Below the pieces are notes generated by a model. That model had not been told where the DNA came from and did no database searches. It saw only the letters and a list, made by a program, of their open reading frames with translations. A stretch of DNA of 24,593 bases. Source: a virus. The stretch lies in the IMG/VR virus record IMGVR_UViG_3300037891_000279, positions 1-24,593 of that record; one strand, given 5' to 3'. Positions 1-7,098 of this stretch are shown here, in pieces. Positions within the stretch are counted from its first letter, which is position 1, and the number at the start of each line of letters is the position of its first letter. The position numbers were made by a program, and so were the translations under genes.

Positions 1-501
1 AAGGATAGTGGAGAATACTTTTCACCACTTCAAGCGAAAGAAGTTATTGATGATTACTTCGAGGCATTTCCTAAACTCAAAGAGTGGTTAGACAATACTA
101 AAGATTTTATTCAAGCCAATGGCTATGTCTACTCTCATTTTGGAAGAAAGAGAAGATTACCGAATGTCTTTAGTAAAGATAAAGGTATTGCGTCACACGA
201 AGTTCGTAGTGGTGTAAATGCTCTCGTTCAATCTGTGTCTAGTGATATTAATTTACTAGGTGCTATTGATATGCAAAAGCATATTGTTGAGACAGGCATG
301 GACGCCAAGATATTTGCACTTGTTCACGATTCAGTTCTAGCAGAAGTACGAGAAGATTTAGTAGAAGATTATAGTATCAAATTGAGACTATGTATTCAGA
401 AAGATAGAGGCTTAATGATTCAAGGCTCACCAGTTGGATGTGACTTTGATGTCGCTGATGATTACAGTTTAGGTAAGTTCGGGAAGTTATATGGTATTTA
501 G
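1..501 (+). CDS. Family A DNA polymerase, C-terminal end (partial)
   Basis: Open from the first base in frame 1, so the start lies left of the window; 166 residues are visible. They form the end of the palm of a Pol I-type polymerase. GYVYSHFGRKRRLPN resembles the GYVxTxxGRRRxLP stretch after the O-helix. VNALVQSVSSDI corresponds to the usual INxxIQGxAAD segment, with QS in place of QG. LVHDSVLAEV is motif C (HDE type), carrying a catalytic Asp. The protein would be the replicative polymerase of the phage; the 3'-5' exonuclease and motifs A and B must lie upstream. The stop overlaps the next gene by 11 bp. The family assignment is secure; the subfamily cannot be judged from this fragment. Confidence 0.93.
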   Translation, partial: KDSGEYFSPLQAKEVIDDYFEAFPKLKEWLDNTKDFIQANGYVYSHFGRKRRLPNVFSKDKGIASHEVRSGVNALVQSVSSDINLLGAIDMQKHIVETGMDAKIFALVHDSVLAEVREDLVEDYSIKLRLCIQKDRGLMIQGSPVGCDFDVADDYSLGKFGKLYGI

Positions 502-1141
502 AGAGTTAAACTTATGTTTTATTCATATCCCAAAGTGTGGAGGTTCAAGCATAACTATGCAGTACCACAGAAAACATGAAGGGGGTATTCATAGTACTGT
601 AGGTAAGACTTGGAGACCAGGACTAGAAGTAGAAATGTACAGACCTATTGGAAGAGAAGGACAGATACAAAAGTTACACAATATGCATGCTGACGCAGAC
701 CAATACTATCCTGTGTTCAGAGAATATGGTATGATTACACAGGTAAGATATCCACTAGATAGATTCGCTAGTGCATGGAAGCATCTAGCAAGTGTGAACT
801 TAGTAGATACTCCTTTTGATAAGTGGGTACCTCGTGCAATTGAAAATTTATATGAAGGTCATTGGGCAAGGTCATTAGACTATCCAGAGCAATACATTCA
901 ACACTTAAGTGTTATCAATCCAGGATTTGATGCAAGTATATTATTTAAACATCAGTATACTTTCCTTAGACCTGAAGTTGAAGTACACAAATTAGAGGCA
1001 GGAACAATTTGGGAAAGATTAAATTTAAAACCCCTGCTACACAATAACAGTCTACCAAAATATGAGGCAAAGTGGACTAGGCATAATGAAATGCTAGTAG
1101 GAGATTACTATGAAAGAGACTTTATTGAATTCGGATATTGA
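491..1141 (+). CDS. Sulfotransferase-like protein
   Basis: A 216-residue protein. FIHIPKCGGSSI (residues 10-21) fits the 5'-phosphosulfate-binding loop of PAPS-dependent sulfotransferases (IHIPKxGGTS type). QVRYPLDRFASAW (84-96) fits the 3'-phosphate-binding motif (VRDPxxRxxSxY). Both motifs are in the right order for the Sulfotransfer_2 family, which moves sulfate from PAPS to sugars or proteins. The ATG at 491 has GGGAAG just upstream and overlaps the polymerase gene. With several glycosyltransferases in the window, a glycan substrate is a reasonable inference, but nothing here identifies the acceptor. Confidence 0.8.
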   Translation: MVFRELNLCFIHIPKCGGSSITMQYHRKHEGGIHSTVGKTWRPGLEVEMYRPIGREGQIQKLHNMHADADQYYPVFREYGMITQVRYPLDRFASAWKHLASVNLVDTPFDKWVPRAIENLYEGHWARSLDYPEQYIQHLSVINPGFDASILFKHQYTFLRPEVEVHKLEAGTIWERLNLKPLLHNNSLPKYEAKWTRHNEMLVGDYYERDFIEFGY

Positions 1142-1808
1142 TAGTATAGTAGCCTGTGGTGGTGGTATTGAGACAGCAGCCGCTGTTGCCTGGGCAGTAG
1201 ATAAAGGATATAAACCTTTTCTATTTACTGAAGTTGTAGATAGAGATAATCCTGCTATAAAAGGAATGACAAGAGCCTCTGAAGATATAGCAGAGTATTT
1301 TAATTTACCATTCAAGGCAGCTTATAATGATATGCCTATGGAAAATGCAAGTATACCACCTACTGACTTCTCATTTGCACAAGCAATAAAACTAATTCTA
1401 GGCAATCCTAATATTAGATTTAAGTATATTATCAATGGCGGAAATGCAGAAGATAGTATGCAACAAAGAGTACAGCTACGATACCTACAGAGAATAATTA
1501 CTAGTAGGTGGGGCAATCAATATGACATGCACGGAATGAAATGGAAGGCATTTTTAAATGTGCCTATAATGTTATTTCCATTTGAGTACTTACAAAAGTC
1601 AGAGATTATAGGAATAATGATGAACAAACATCCAGAACTTGTAAAGAAAGTCTGGACTTGTGTATCTCCTATTAAAGAAGAAAACAATTACAAACAATGC
1701 GGACAATGTGGCAAGTGTACTGAATGGAGTTCAGCACTTAGAGTAGCAAAGCAAGCTAAATTAAAGATACAAGAGGGACTAGATTATGAGTATAATATGC
1801 GTCAGTAA
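1110..1808 (+). CDS. QueC-like PP-loop ATPase with C-terminal zinc cysteines
   Basis: A 232-residue protein. GGGIET (residues 17-22) sits where the PP-loop SGGxDS of adenylating enzymes belongs, followed by a helix rich in Ala. Near the C-terminus Cys184, Cys197, Cys200 and Cys203 reproduce the four-cysteine zinc site of QueC (SC...CGxCxxC). QueC converts 7-carboxy-7-deazaguanine to preQ0, and phage QueC homologues feed deazaguanine DNA modification. The PP-loop is degenerate (Ser to Gly, Asp to Glu, Ser to Thr), so activity or substrate may differ. The start has GGAG 8 bp upstream and overlaps the sulfotransferase by 32 bp. No QueD, QueE or DpdA homologue was recognised in this window, so the function is an inference. 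Confidence 0.65.
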   Translation: MKETLLNSDIDSIVACGGGIETAAAVAWAVDKGYKPFLFTEVVDRDNPAIKGMTRASEDIAEYFNLPFKAAYNDMPMENASIPPTDFSFAQAIKLILGNPNIRFKYIINGGNAEDSMQQRVQLRYLQRIITSRWGNQYDMHGMKWKAFLNVPIMLFPFEYLQKSEIIGIMMNKHPELVKKVWTCVSPIKEENNYKQCGQCGKCTEWSSALRVAKQAKLKIQEGLDYEYNMRQ

Positions 1809-2313
1809 AGAGTGGCACGAGTTAACAATAGAAGAACTATACAGAATTATACAGTTACGAATTGATGGATTCATAGTACAAAATAAAACCTGTTATCAAG
1901 ACTTAGAAGCACACTATGACCAGAATGGTTGGTACACTATGTACTATGATACAAGTTTAGGTATGCATCCTCAGTCTATGGTAGGACAGACACAGTTCTG
2001 TACTAATAAAAGTTTTACAGGTAGTGATGGTACAGTATACACCTATCCTGCATGGCGCAGACAGGCTTGGTTGCCAGGTTATAGAGATTGGAGAGTAGAG
2101 CAACCACAAACTGTTGCAGCTGCAATGAAGTATACAGGAAAGCCTTACATGATGGCAGAAGTTATGAGCGAAGGATATATACAGCACATGATAGATAAGT
2201 GTGGGTATAGATGTGTTACAGATGAGCCTTACTTAGATGACGCAGGTAGACCTAACTGGGTATGTGTAAATGATACTATAGACTTCCAAGAAAGGTATGG
2301 TGTAAAGATATGA
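1786..2313 (+). CDS. GNAT-fold acetyltransferase, ElaA-like
   Basis: A 175-residue protein. Residues 11-40 (HELTIEELYRIIQLR...CYQDL) closely follow the N-terminus of ElaA-type GNAT proteins (FxxLTxxELYxILxLRxxVFVVEQxCPYQDLD). The C-terminal YIQHMIDKCGYRCVTDEPYLDDAG segment fits the last GNAT helix and strand (FYxxxGFxxxxxxYxEDGIPH). The usual acetyl-CoA loop (Q/RxxGxG/A) is not evident in the middle, where an RRQAWLPGYRDWR segment stands instead, so catalysis is uncertain. It overlaps the QueC-like gene by 23 bp and joins the next gene by ATGA. The target (protein, amine or nucleotide) is unknown. Confidence 0.68.
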   Translation: MSIICVSKEWHELTIEELYRIIQLRIDGFIVQNKTCYQDLEAHYDQNGWYTMYYDTSLGMHPQSMVGQTQFCTNKSFTGSDGTVYTYPAWRRQAWLPGYRDWRVEQPQTVAAAMKYTGKPYMMAEVMSEGYIQHMIDKCGYRCVTDEPYLDDAGRPNWVCVNDTIDFQERYGVKI

Positions 2314-2780
2314 GAGCCCCAGTATTCCCTTTCGAGTTTGATGTAGATAGAGAGTGGCTATTAGAAAAAGCATTACAAGAGCCTAGAAGACAGTTCTATC
2401 ACCATGGAAAGAAAGAAGAAAGAATAGAAGGCTACAAGTATGCTATAATAGACTATCCTGAACTACAAGAACTAGTAGGCAGATTCGCATTAGCTATAAA
2501 AGGCAGATGGAATATGAAGTTTGTGTACATTGCCCCTAACACTACTATAGGTTGGCATAAAGATTGGGGAACAAAGTGTGCATTTAATTGGGTTATAAAT
2601 GGTAATAACGCAGCAATAAAATATAGAGATAGACCATACGCTTATAGCTCAGCTATAATAAACACACAAGAAGAACATATGGTCAAGAATAATGACCGAG
2701 AACGAATACTATTTAAGATAGCTTTATTCGATAAGAGTTACGAGGAAACATGCAAACAATTCAGTTCCCAATTTTTGTAA
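2310..2780 (+). CDS. Fe(II)/2-oxoglutarate oxygenase, Asp/Asn beta-hydroxylase-like
   Basis: A 156-residue protein. Candidate iron ligands are His83 and Asp85 in IGWHKDWG and His123 in EEHMVKNNDRER, with Arg132 as probable 2OG-binding arginine. The H-x-V-x-N...R pattern after the second histidine is typical of aspartyl/asparaginyl beta-hydroxylase-like cupins. The fold region is compact and starts almost at once, as in small phage members of the family. It is coupled to the GNAT gene by ATGA. The substrate is unknown. It is one of three candidate 2OG oxygenases within 3.2 kb. Confidence 0.68.
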   Translation: MRAPVFPFEFDVDREWLLEKALQEPRRQFYHHGKKEERIEGYKYAIIDYPELQELVGRFALAIKGRWNMKFVYIAPNTTIGWHKDWGTKCAFNWVINGNNAAIKYRDRPYAYSSAIINTQEEHMVKNNDRERILFKIALFDKSYEETCKQFSSQFL

Positions 2781-3223
2781 TACATAGTGATAATGTAGAA
2801 GAACTGGATGGCATACTATGGTTAGATGACCAAGTACTAGACGATAAAAACATGGAAGGCGATAGTCTAGGTATGAGAAGAATACAGTCGCCAATGAAAA
2901 GTATATATCCTTTGAGATATATGATAGAAGATGAGATTAGTTATTTAAAGCACAGAGGGAATACCTTTATAGATAGTACAGGAAAAATTATTATAAAGGA
3001 AAAGAATAGAAATGCTAGACTAATATATCATAAGATTGTAAAAACAGATTTAAAAGACGTAGCCGCTGTAGTATGGCTAGAGGGAGTTCCTTTTCCTTTC
3101 ATAGAAAAGAGACCGCCCCCAGCAGAATATACATGGGCAGGAGTGCTACATTTATCAGGTTTCCCATGGAAAGTATGGGAATATTGCGAACACAAGAAAA
3201 AAGATACATGGAGAAAAGTATGA
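2750..3223 (+). CDS. Hypothetical phage protein, 157 aa
   Basis: I do not recognise the family. The protein is soluble-looking, with no signal peptide or membrane segment, and is rich in charged residues. It has a Trp/Pro-rich C-terminal third (EKRPPPAEYTWAG, FPWKVWEYCEHKKKDTW). The ATG at 2750 has GAGGAA close upstream and overlaps the oxygenase by 31 bp. The stop overlaps the next start as ATGA. Its place in the coupled accessory cluster suggests expression with the oxygenases, but no function can be given. Confidence 0.75.
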   Translation: MQTIQFPIFVIHSDNVEELDGILWLDDQVLDDKNMEGDSLGMRRIQSPMKSIYPLRYMIEDEISYLKHRGNTFIDSTGKIIIKEKNRNARLIYHKIVKTDLKDVAAVVWLEGVPFPFIEKRPPPAEYTWAGVLHLSGFPWKVWEYCEHKKKDTWRKV

Positions 3224-3591
3224 AAAAATTAATGTTTTGGGTTATAGATTGTTGGAGAGTTGTTATGGATAATAGATTTAATCCATTGAGGCATATTCCA
3301 GACCCATCAATACAAGCGTATTTTACACTTGTACTGTTTACTATGTGGTCAGTATTTTTTGGATTTATTGCAACATATTATATGGGCTGGTATGGGTACG
3401 ATGTAGTAACATCTATCATAGTCCACTTAGTAATTGTAATACCAATTATATTTACCAACATTATTTTTCAGGAAGCTGAAAGAGATGGACGTAACTGGTA
3501 CGTAGATTATAGAGAAGACCAGTGGAAAAGAAAGTTATTTCCACGAGGTAAACCTAATGTAATCAAGTGGGATATAGATAAAGAAGCATGA
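3220..3591 (+). CDS. Small membrane protein with two transmembrane helices
   Basis: A 123-residue protein. Two hydrophobic segments stand out, about residues 33-55 (YFTLVLFTMWSVFFGFIATYY) and 61-83 (DVVTSIIVHLVIVIPIIF). They flank a very short loop and are followed by a charged tail. I place the start at 3220, because this ATG overlaps the previous stop as ATGA and has GGAG 6 bp upstream; upstream in-frame starts would run deep into the preceding gene. It is probably an inner-membrane hairpin protein with both ends on the same side. It lies two genes before the cytochrome c. Its function is unknown. Confidence 0.75.
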   Translation: MKKLMFWVIDCWRVVMDNRFNPLRHIPDPSIQAYFTLVLFTMWSVFFGFIATYYMGWYGYDVVTSIIVHLVIVIPIIFTNIIFQEAERDGRNWYVDYREDQWKRKLFPRGKPNVIKWDIDKEA

Positions 3592-4004
3592 GTCAATGGC
3601 ATGGTGGAAAAGGTTCAAAGAGACGCAAGTCCGATGAACAAGCTTATCGAGATAATTACGATAAGATTTTTAATAAAGGAGTAGAGATGGGAAACGAAGA
3701 CGCGCAACAGTTAATGATTGCACTAGAGACATGTATATGTTATGTCGCGTATACAAGCTTAAATAGTGGTGGGCAAAAGGAAAGAGAAATGACATGTTGC
3801 CCTAGGTTTATACCTAGTGGTAATGGATTATCTTTTAATCAGAAAGCTTCACAAATGGATAAGTGTTTAGCCTATGATATAGAGTTTCAGAGATGGGATG
3901 ATATAGACTTAGAAACTATAACAGACTGGCATGTAATACAAGAAGATGACTTTGAAGAGCAGTGCAATGAATTATACGGCGATAATATGCCGGACGTAGA
4001 ATGA
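3588..4004 (+). CDS. Hypothetical phage protein, 138 aa, with GGKGSKRR N-terminus
   Basis: The first 28 residues (MSQWHGGKGSKRRKSDEQAY...YDKIF) resemble the basic GGKGS...W/YDxIF N-terminus found in many small phage proteins of unknown role. The remainder is acidic and carries three clustered cysteines (ETCICYV, MTCCPRF) that could bind metal. An in-frame ATG at 3687 with GGAG 5 bp upstream could give a second, shorter product (105 aa) that lacks the basic segment. It is coupled on both sides by ATGA. No function can be assigned. Confidence 0.75.
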   Translation: MSQWHGGKGSKRRKSDEQAYRDNYDKIFNKGVEMGNEDAQQLMIALETCICYVAYTSLNSGGQKEREMTCCPRFIPSGNGLSFNQKASQMDKCLAYDIEFQRWDDIDLETITDWHVIQEDDFEEQCNELYGDNMPDVE

Positions 4005-4447
4005 GAGAGCTAGGAATGACATTAGTAGGTTGTCTAGTAATTGTAACCTTCTTTACACTTAAAGTATATCCAAGCTTAGAGTACAAAGGTTTCTCTAATA
4101 GTAGTTCTTGTACAGGTAAATGCTATGAAGAATATGTAGCACTTAACGGCACATCAGTAGAGATTGAACAAAAGAAAAAGGCTTTAGCAGCAACAGACCC
4201 ATTCAGTGATATTAGAAGTCTATGGTCGGGCTGTGTAGCTTGTCATGGAGCTAATGGTGAAGGTGGAGTCGGGCCTATGTTGGCTGGACAAACAGCAGAC
4301 TATATTAGTGGTAGACTTATATCATATAAGAATGGAGAACAAGTAGGGCCAATGAGTGCACTTATGTGGGGACAAGCAGCCAAGCTATCTCAGAAAGAAA
4401 TAGATACAATAGGTGAATTTATTGTAGCAGGTATGCCTGGTAAGTAA
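4001..4447 (+). CDS. Membrane-anchored class I cytochrome c
   Basis: A 148-residue protein. Residues 6-22 form an uncleaved-looking hydrophobic anchor, so the rest should face the periplasm. CVACH at residues 78-82 is a haem c attachment site (CxxCH), followed by GANGEGGVGPMLAGQ, typical of cytochrome c class I of the c553/c4/c5 kind. Met118 or Met122 is the likely distal haem ligand. The C-terminal LSQKEIDTIGEFIVAGM helix matches the last helix of the fold. An extra Cys37-x3-Cys41 pair precedes the domain. Such proteins carry electrons between respiratory complexes. Maturation would need host haem lyase machinery. It is ATGA-coupled to the previous gene and TAATG-coupled to an oxygenase. The haem domain is confident; its role in infection is unknown. 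Confidence 0.88.
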   Translation: MRELGMTLVGCLVIVTFFTLKVYPSLEYKGFSNSSSCTGKCYEEYVALNGTSVEIEQKKKALAATDPFSDIRSLWSGCVACHGANGEGGVGPMLAGQTADYISGRLISYKNGEQVGPMSALMWGQAAKLSQKEIDTIGEFIVAGMPGK

Positions 4448-4953
4448 TGTACAAAATAATAAGAAACTATCTTTCAGCAGATGAATGTGACGATTACATA
4501 GCAATGACTAGAGTACTTGACCCCAATCCTTCACTAGAAGTTGGATTAAAGACTACTAAGAAATCACATCATCATGTAAATAGAACTTATTGGACACTAC
4601 GAAGTATGACTAAACACTTCAGGCCACTGAAAGCACAAGCAGAAAAATATTGGGACTTACCTTCTGGCTCATTAAAGTTTACACATGCCCCTAAAAACTA
4701 TGCACATATTATGTGTTATGACGCACCAGGGCAGGGATTAGAGTGGCATGCAGAGCCTAACATTTCTACTGTGTCTGTTTCTATAAATTTATCAAATCCT
4801 TGGGAGTACGAAGGAGCAGACTTTGAATTAAGAAAAGCTCCTAGCTTAGAGTTATTTAGAGGGGACGCAATATTTTATTCTAGTACTATGGTACATAGAG
4901 TTGCTGACCTAGTGAGTGGCAGAAAGTTAAGTTTTGTTATGTGGTTAAAATGA
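4447..4953 (+). CDS. Fe(II)/2-oxoglutarate oxygenase (prolyl-hydroxylase-like)
   Basis: A 168-residue protein with the double-stranded beta-helix pattern of P4H/PKHD-type oxygenases. It shows YDAPGQGLEWHAE, then SVSINLSNPWEYEGADFEL, then RGDAIFYSSTMVHRV and GRKLSFVMW. Likely ligands are His101, Glu103 and His150, with Arg159 for 2-oxoglutarate. The first motif is HxE rather than the more common HxD. The N-terminal YLSADECDDYI helix is also usual for the family. It directly follows the cytochrome c gene (TAATG) and is coupled to another oxygenase by ATGA. The substrate is unknown. Confidence 0.85.
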   Translation: MYKIIRNYLSADECDDYIAMTRVLDPNPSLEVGLKTTKKSHHHVNRTYWTLRSMTKHFRPLKAQAEKYWDLPSGSLKFTHAPKNYAHIMCYDAPGQGLEWHAEPNISTVSVSINLSNPWEYEGADFELRKAPSLELFRGDAIFYSSTMVHRVADLVSGRKLSFVMWLK

Positions 4954-5468
4954 TTACATATACTGACTGGGTTACTCCCGAAGAAGTAAAAGAAATAGAG
5001 CAAACTGTATTAGTAAAAGAACAGTATGTACTTAGTCTACCTACTCCTTGGGAGAATGGTTTTAAAGGACTGACTAATAAGTTTGCAGCCTACAATTGGT
5101 TAGATGACTTCGAGTTTTTAATACCTAAATTACAAGAAATATTAGAAACTACTCATGTAGTACAGTGCTGGGCTAATGTGTTGAGACAAGGAGAAGGAGT
5201 ACCAAAACATCATCATGCTGTAGGGAAGAACGCAAACTTTAAATGCGGAAATTTATTTATATCAGGAGAACAAAGCGTAGGAACTACATACGATTGGATA
5301 GGTAATGTTCCTAATACTCCTGGTGAGTTACATTGGTTTGGCTGTCATTTGCTACATGAAGTGAGTCCAAATACGAGCAAAAAAGAAAGAATTAGTTTGG
5401 CATTTGATTGCCATGCAATACAAAAAGATATGAGTGTATTCGATAGAGGAGAATATAGAACAGTATGA
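4950..5468 (+). CDS. 2OG-Fe(II) oxygenase, gp2OG/TIGR02466-like
   Basis: A 172-residue protein. The pattern W-A-N-V-L-R-Q-G-E-G-V-P-K-H-H-H (73-89), then GNLFISG, NTPGELHWFGCHLLHEVSP (His136) and KKERISLAFD (Arg147) matches the small phage/bacterial 2OG-oxygenase family with the WxNxxxxGxxxxxHxH...PGxLxxFPxxLxHxVxP...ERxSxxFN signature. I choose the ATG at 4950, which overlaps the previous stop as ATGA, over a GTG nine bases earlier. It is the third candidate oxygenase of the cluster. Substrate unknown; a role in modifying proteins or small molecules is an inference only. Confidence 0.78.
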   Translation: MITYTDWVTPEEVKEIEQTVLVKEQYVLSLPTPWENGFKGLTNKFAAYNWLDDFEFLIPKLQEILETTHVVQCWANVLRQGEGVPKHHHAVGKNANFKCGNLFISGEQSVGTTYDWIGNVPNTPGELHWFGCHLLHEVSPNTSKKERISLAFDCHAIQKDMSVFDRGEYRTV

Positions 5469-5605
5469 ATATAGATAGACACGACTTAAGAGCAGCCTTA
5501 GTCACTGCAATAATATTAATGAGTACATATTTTTGGGCTATCCATGCGGATGCTCAGGTTTGTGATTACTCAGTACATGGACATTATATATGTGCGGATT
5601 CGTAA
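5465..5605 (+). CDS. Small exported peptide, 46 aa
   Basis: Read directly from the sequence: the ATG at 5465 overlaps the previous stop as ATGA, and the reading frame closes with TAA at 5603. A positively charged start (MNIDRHDLR) is followed by a hydrophobic stretch (AALVTAIILMSTYFWAIHA) and then ADAQ, which looks like a signal peptide with an AxA cleavage site. The mature part would be only about 20 residues with two cysteines (QVCDYSVHGHYICADS), possibly a disulfide-bonded periplasmic peptide. It overlaps the asparagine synthetase start by 16 bp. The coupling and signal pattern support a real gene, but no homologue comes to mind. Confidence 0.6.
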   Translation: MNIDRHDLRAALVTAIILMSTYFWAIHADAQVCDYSVHGHYICADS

Positions 5606-7098
5606 TAACACAAAATAAAAATATGGTAGTAACCATGTTAGAAAGACAAGGCTTTCGCGGACCTGACCTAATGCATTTTTGGGCAGATGAGAAAGTATCT
5701 ATGGGACACGCTCTCCTAGATATTAGTGGAGAAAGACAAAAACAACCATATAAGACTAGAAAAGGAGAGATTATTGTATTCAATGGGGAGATGTATGACA
5801 CGACAAAACCTAATGATACAGCTTTTTTAGCAAATGGTTATGATATGTATGGATTAAAGTTTTTACAGTATACAAATTGGCATGGCGCAATAGGGATATA
5901 TAGTCCTAAAACTACGCAACTAACTTTGATTAGAGACCAGTTTGGAGCAAAGCCATTGTGGTTTTACAAGAAAGGCAAAGCTTTTGCTGCTTCAACAAGT
6001 CTAAGAAGTTTTATTAATAAAGAGAGAGATCCTTTGGTAGATAAATCATATAAATTTAATCCTTTATTTTCTGGCAATGAGACTCCTTATAAACATATAA
6101 CTAAAGTTGCTCCTGGTCAGTATGTAACACATAACTTTACTACCAATGAGACTCGTACATCTAACTTATGGAAAGACTATTTAATAAGGTCATGGAAGTT
6201 AGACAAAAAAGAATTTAGAGAAAGAACAATAAAGTCGATAAGAAATATTGCTAACAATAAACAAAAGACAGGCATATTCCTTAGCGGAGGATTAGATAGT
6301 ACATTTGCCCTTTCTTGTATTAAAGATATGGGACTCGATTTAACAGCTTATATCTGCAAGTATGATGCAACCAGAGCAAAGTATCAAAACCATGATGGGT
6401 TCAGGGGCGAGACAGATATGGCTATAAAGACTTGTAAAGAGTGGAATGTTCCTTATAAAGTAGTAACATTACGACAAGATGAAATGGGACATTTAAGTAG
6501 AATGTGGATGGCAAAGACGCACTTCTGCTGGGTAGATAGAAATAGACAAGCACCCCGATATAAACTGTGTGAAGCTGCAAGTAAAGATGGCTGCAAAGTT
6601 ATAATCACAGGAGACAGCGCTGATGAATTGTACACAGGATATCAACATCACGCTAAAAGACTGGTAGACCCAGACTGGGATAAAGAAACAGTAAAGAGAT
6701 GTAGAAGAATGAAATGGTTTCCAGATGGATGCTTTTCTAAGACAGACGGATTTAATAATGGATTATTCTTTGATTTGTTAGCAACTTCTGAACAGAATAT
6801 ATTAACAACTGACCAGACTTGTGGAATGTTTGGAATGGAGTCTAGACCAGTATTTTTATCTCAGAACTATGTACAGTATATATTTCAGATTTCAGGTGCA
6901 GAAAAATTTAAACAACATCCTGACTGGCAGAAAGGAACTTATAAATACTTATTAAGAGAAGTATTTGGAGATATGCTGCCGAAGCATGTAAGAGAAAGAA
7001 AGCAGAAAGTAGGTTGGTCTAGTCCTTGGGACAACAACGTAAAATTAATTGAACAACGATGGAGAGAAGAAGACTTAGAGTTTTTAGAGGTATTATGA
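5590..7098 (+). CDS. asnB: Glutamine-hydrolysing asparagine synthetase
   Basis: A 502-residue protein. MCGF at the N-terminus gives the Ntn-type catalytic Cys2 after Met removal. RGPD (23-26), FNGEMYD (64-70) and RDQFGAKPLWF (115-125) are class II glutaminase motifs. SGGLDS (232-237) is the PP-loop of the synthetase domain, and ITGDSADELYTGY is the second ATP/aspartate-site motif (GxGxDExFxGY class). The enzyme would use Gln and ATP to amidate aspartate or a related carboxylate. The start is fixed by the required MCG. It is shorter than cellular AsnB proteins (about 550-650 aa). Phage AsnB-like proteins may act on other substrates, so the exact reaction is open. Confidence 0.9.
   Translation: MCGFVITQNKNMVVTMLERQGFRGPDLMHFWADEKVSMGHALLDISGERQKQPYKTRKGEIIVFNGEMYDTTKPNDTAFLANGYDMYGLKFLQYTNWHGAIGIYSPKTTQLTLIRDQFGAKPLWFYKKGKAFAASTSLRSFINKERDPLVDKSYKFNPLFSGNETPYKHITKVAPGQYVTHNFTTNETRTSNLWKDYLIRSWKLDKKEFRERTIKSIRNIANNKQKTGIFLSGGLDSTFALSCIKDMGLDLTAYICKYDATRAKYQNHDGFRGETDMAIKTCKEWNVPYKVVTLRQDEMGHLSRMWMAKTHFCWVDRNRQAPRYKLCEAASKDGCKVIITGDSADELYTGYQHHAKRLVDPDWDKETVKRCRRMKWFPDGCFSKTDGFNNGLFFDLLATSEQNILTTDQTCGMFGMESRPVFLSQNYVQYIFQISGAEKFKQHPDWQKGTYKYLLREVFGDMLPKHVRERKQKVGWSSPWDNNVKLIEQRWREEDLEFLEVL

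Noticed and set aside
3073-3219. Upstream extension of the two-helix membrane protein
   Set aside because: It would overlap the previous gene by about 150 bp; the ATG at 3220 has an ATGA junction and a good ribosome site.
4025-4036. Lipobox-like LVGC at residues 8-11 of the cytochrome, suggesting a lipoprotein
   Set aside because: The cysteine comes too early, before any hydrophobic core; the stretch reads better as a membrane anchor.
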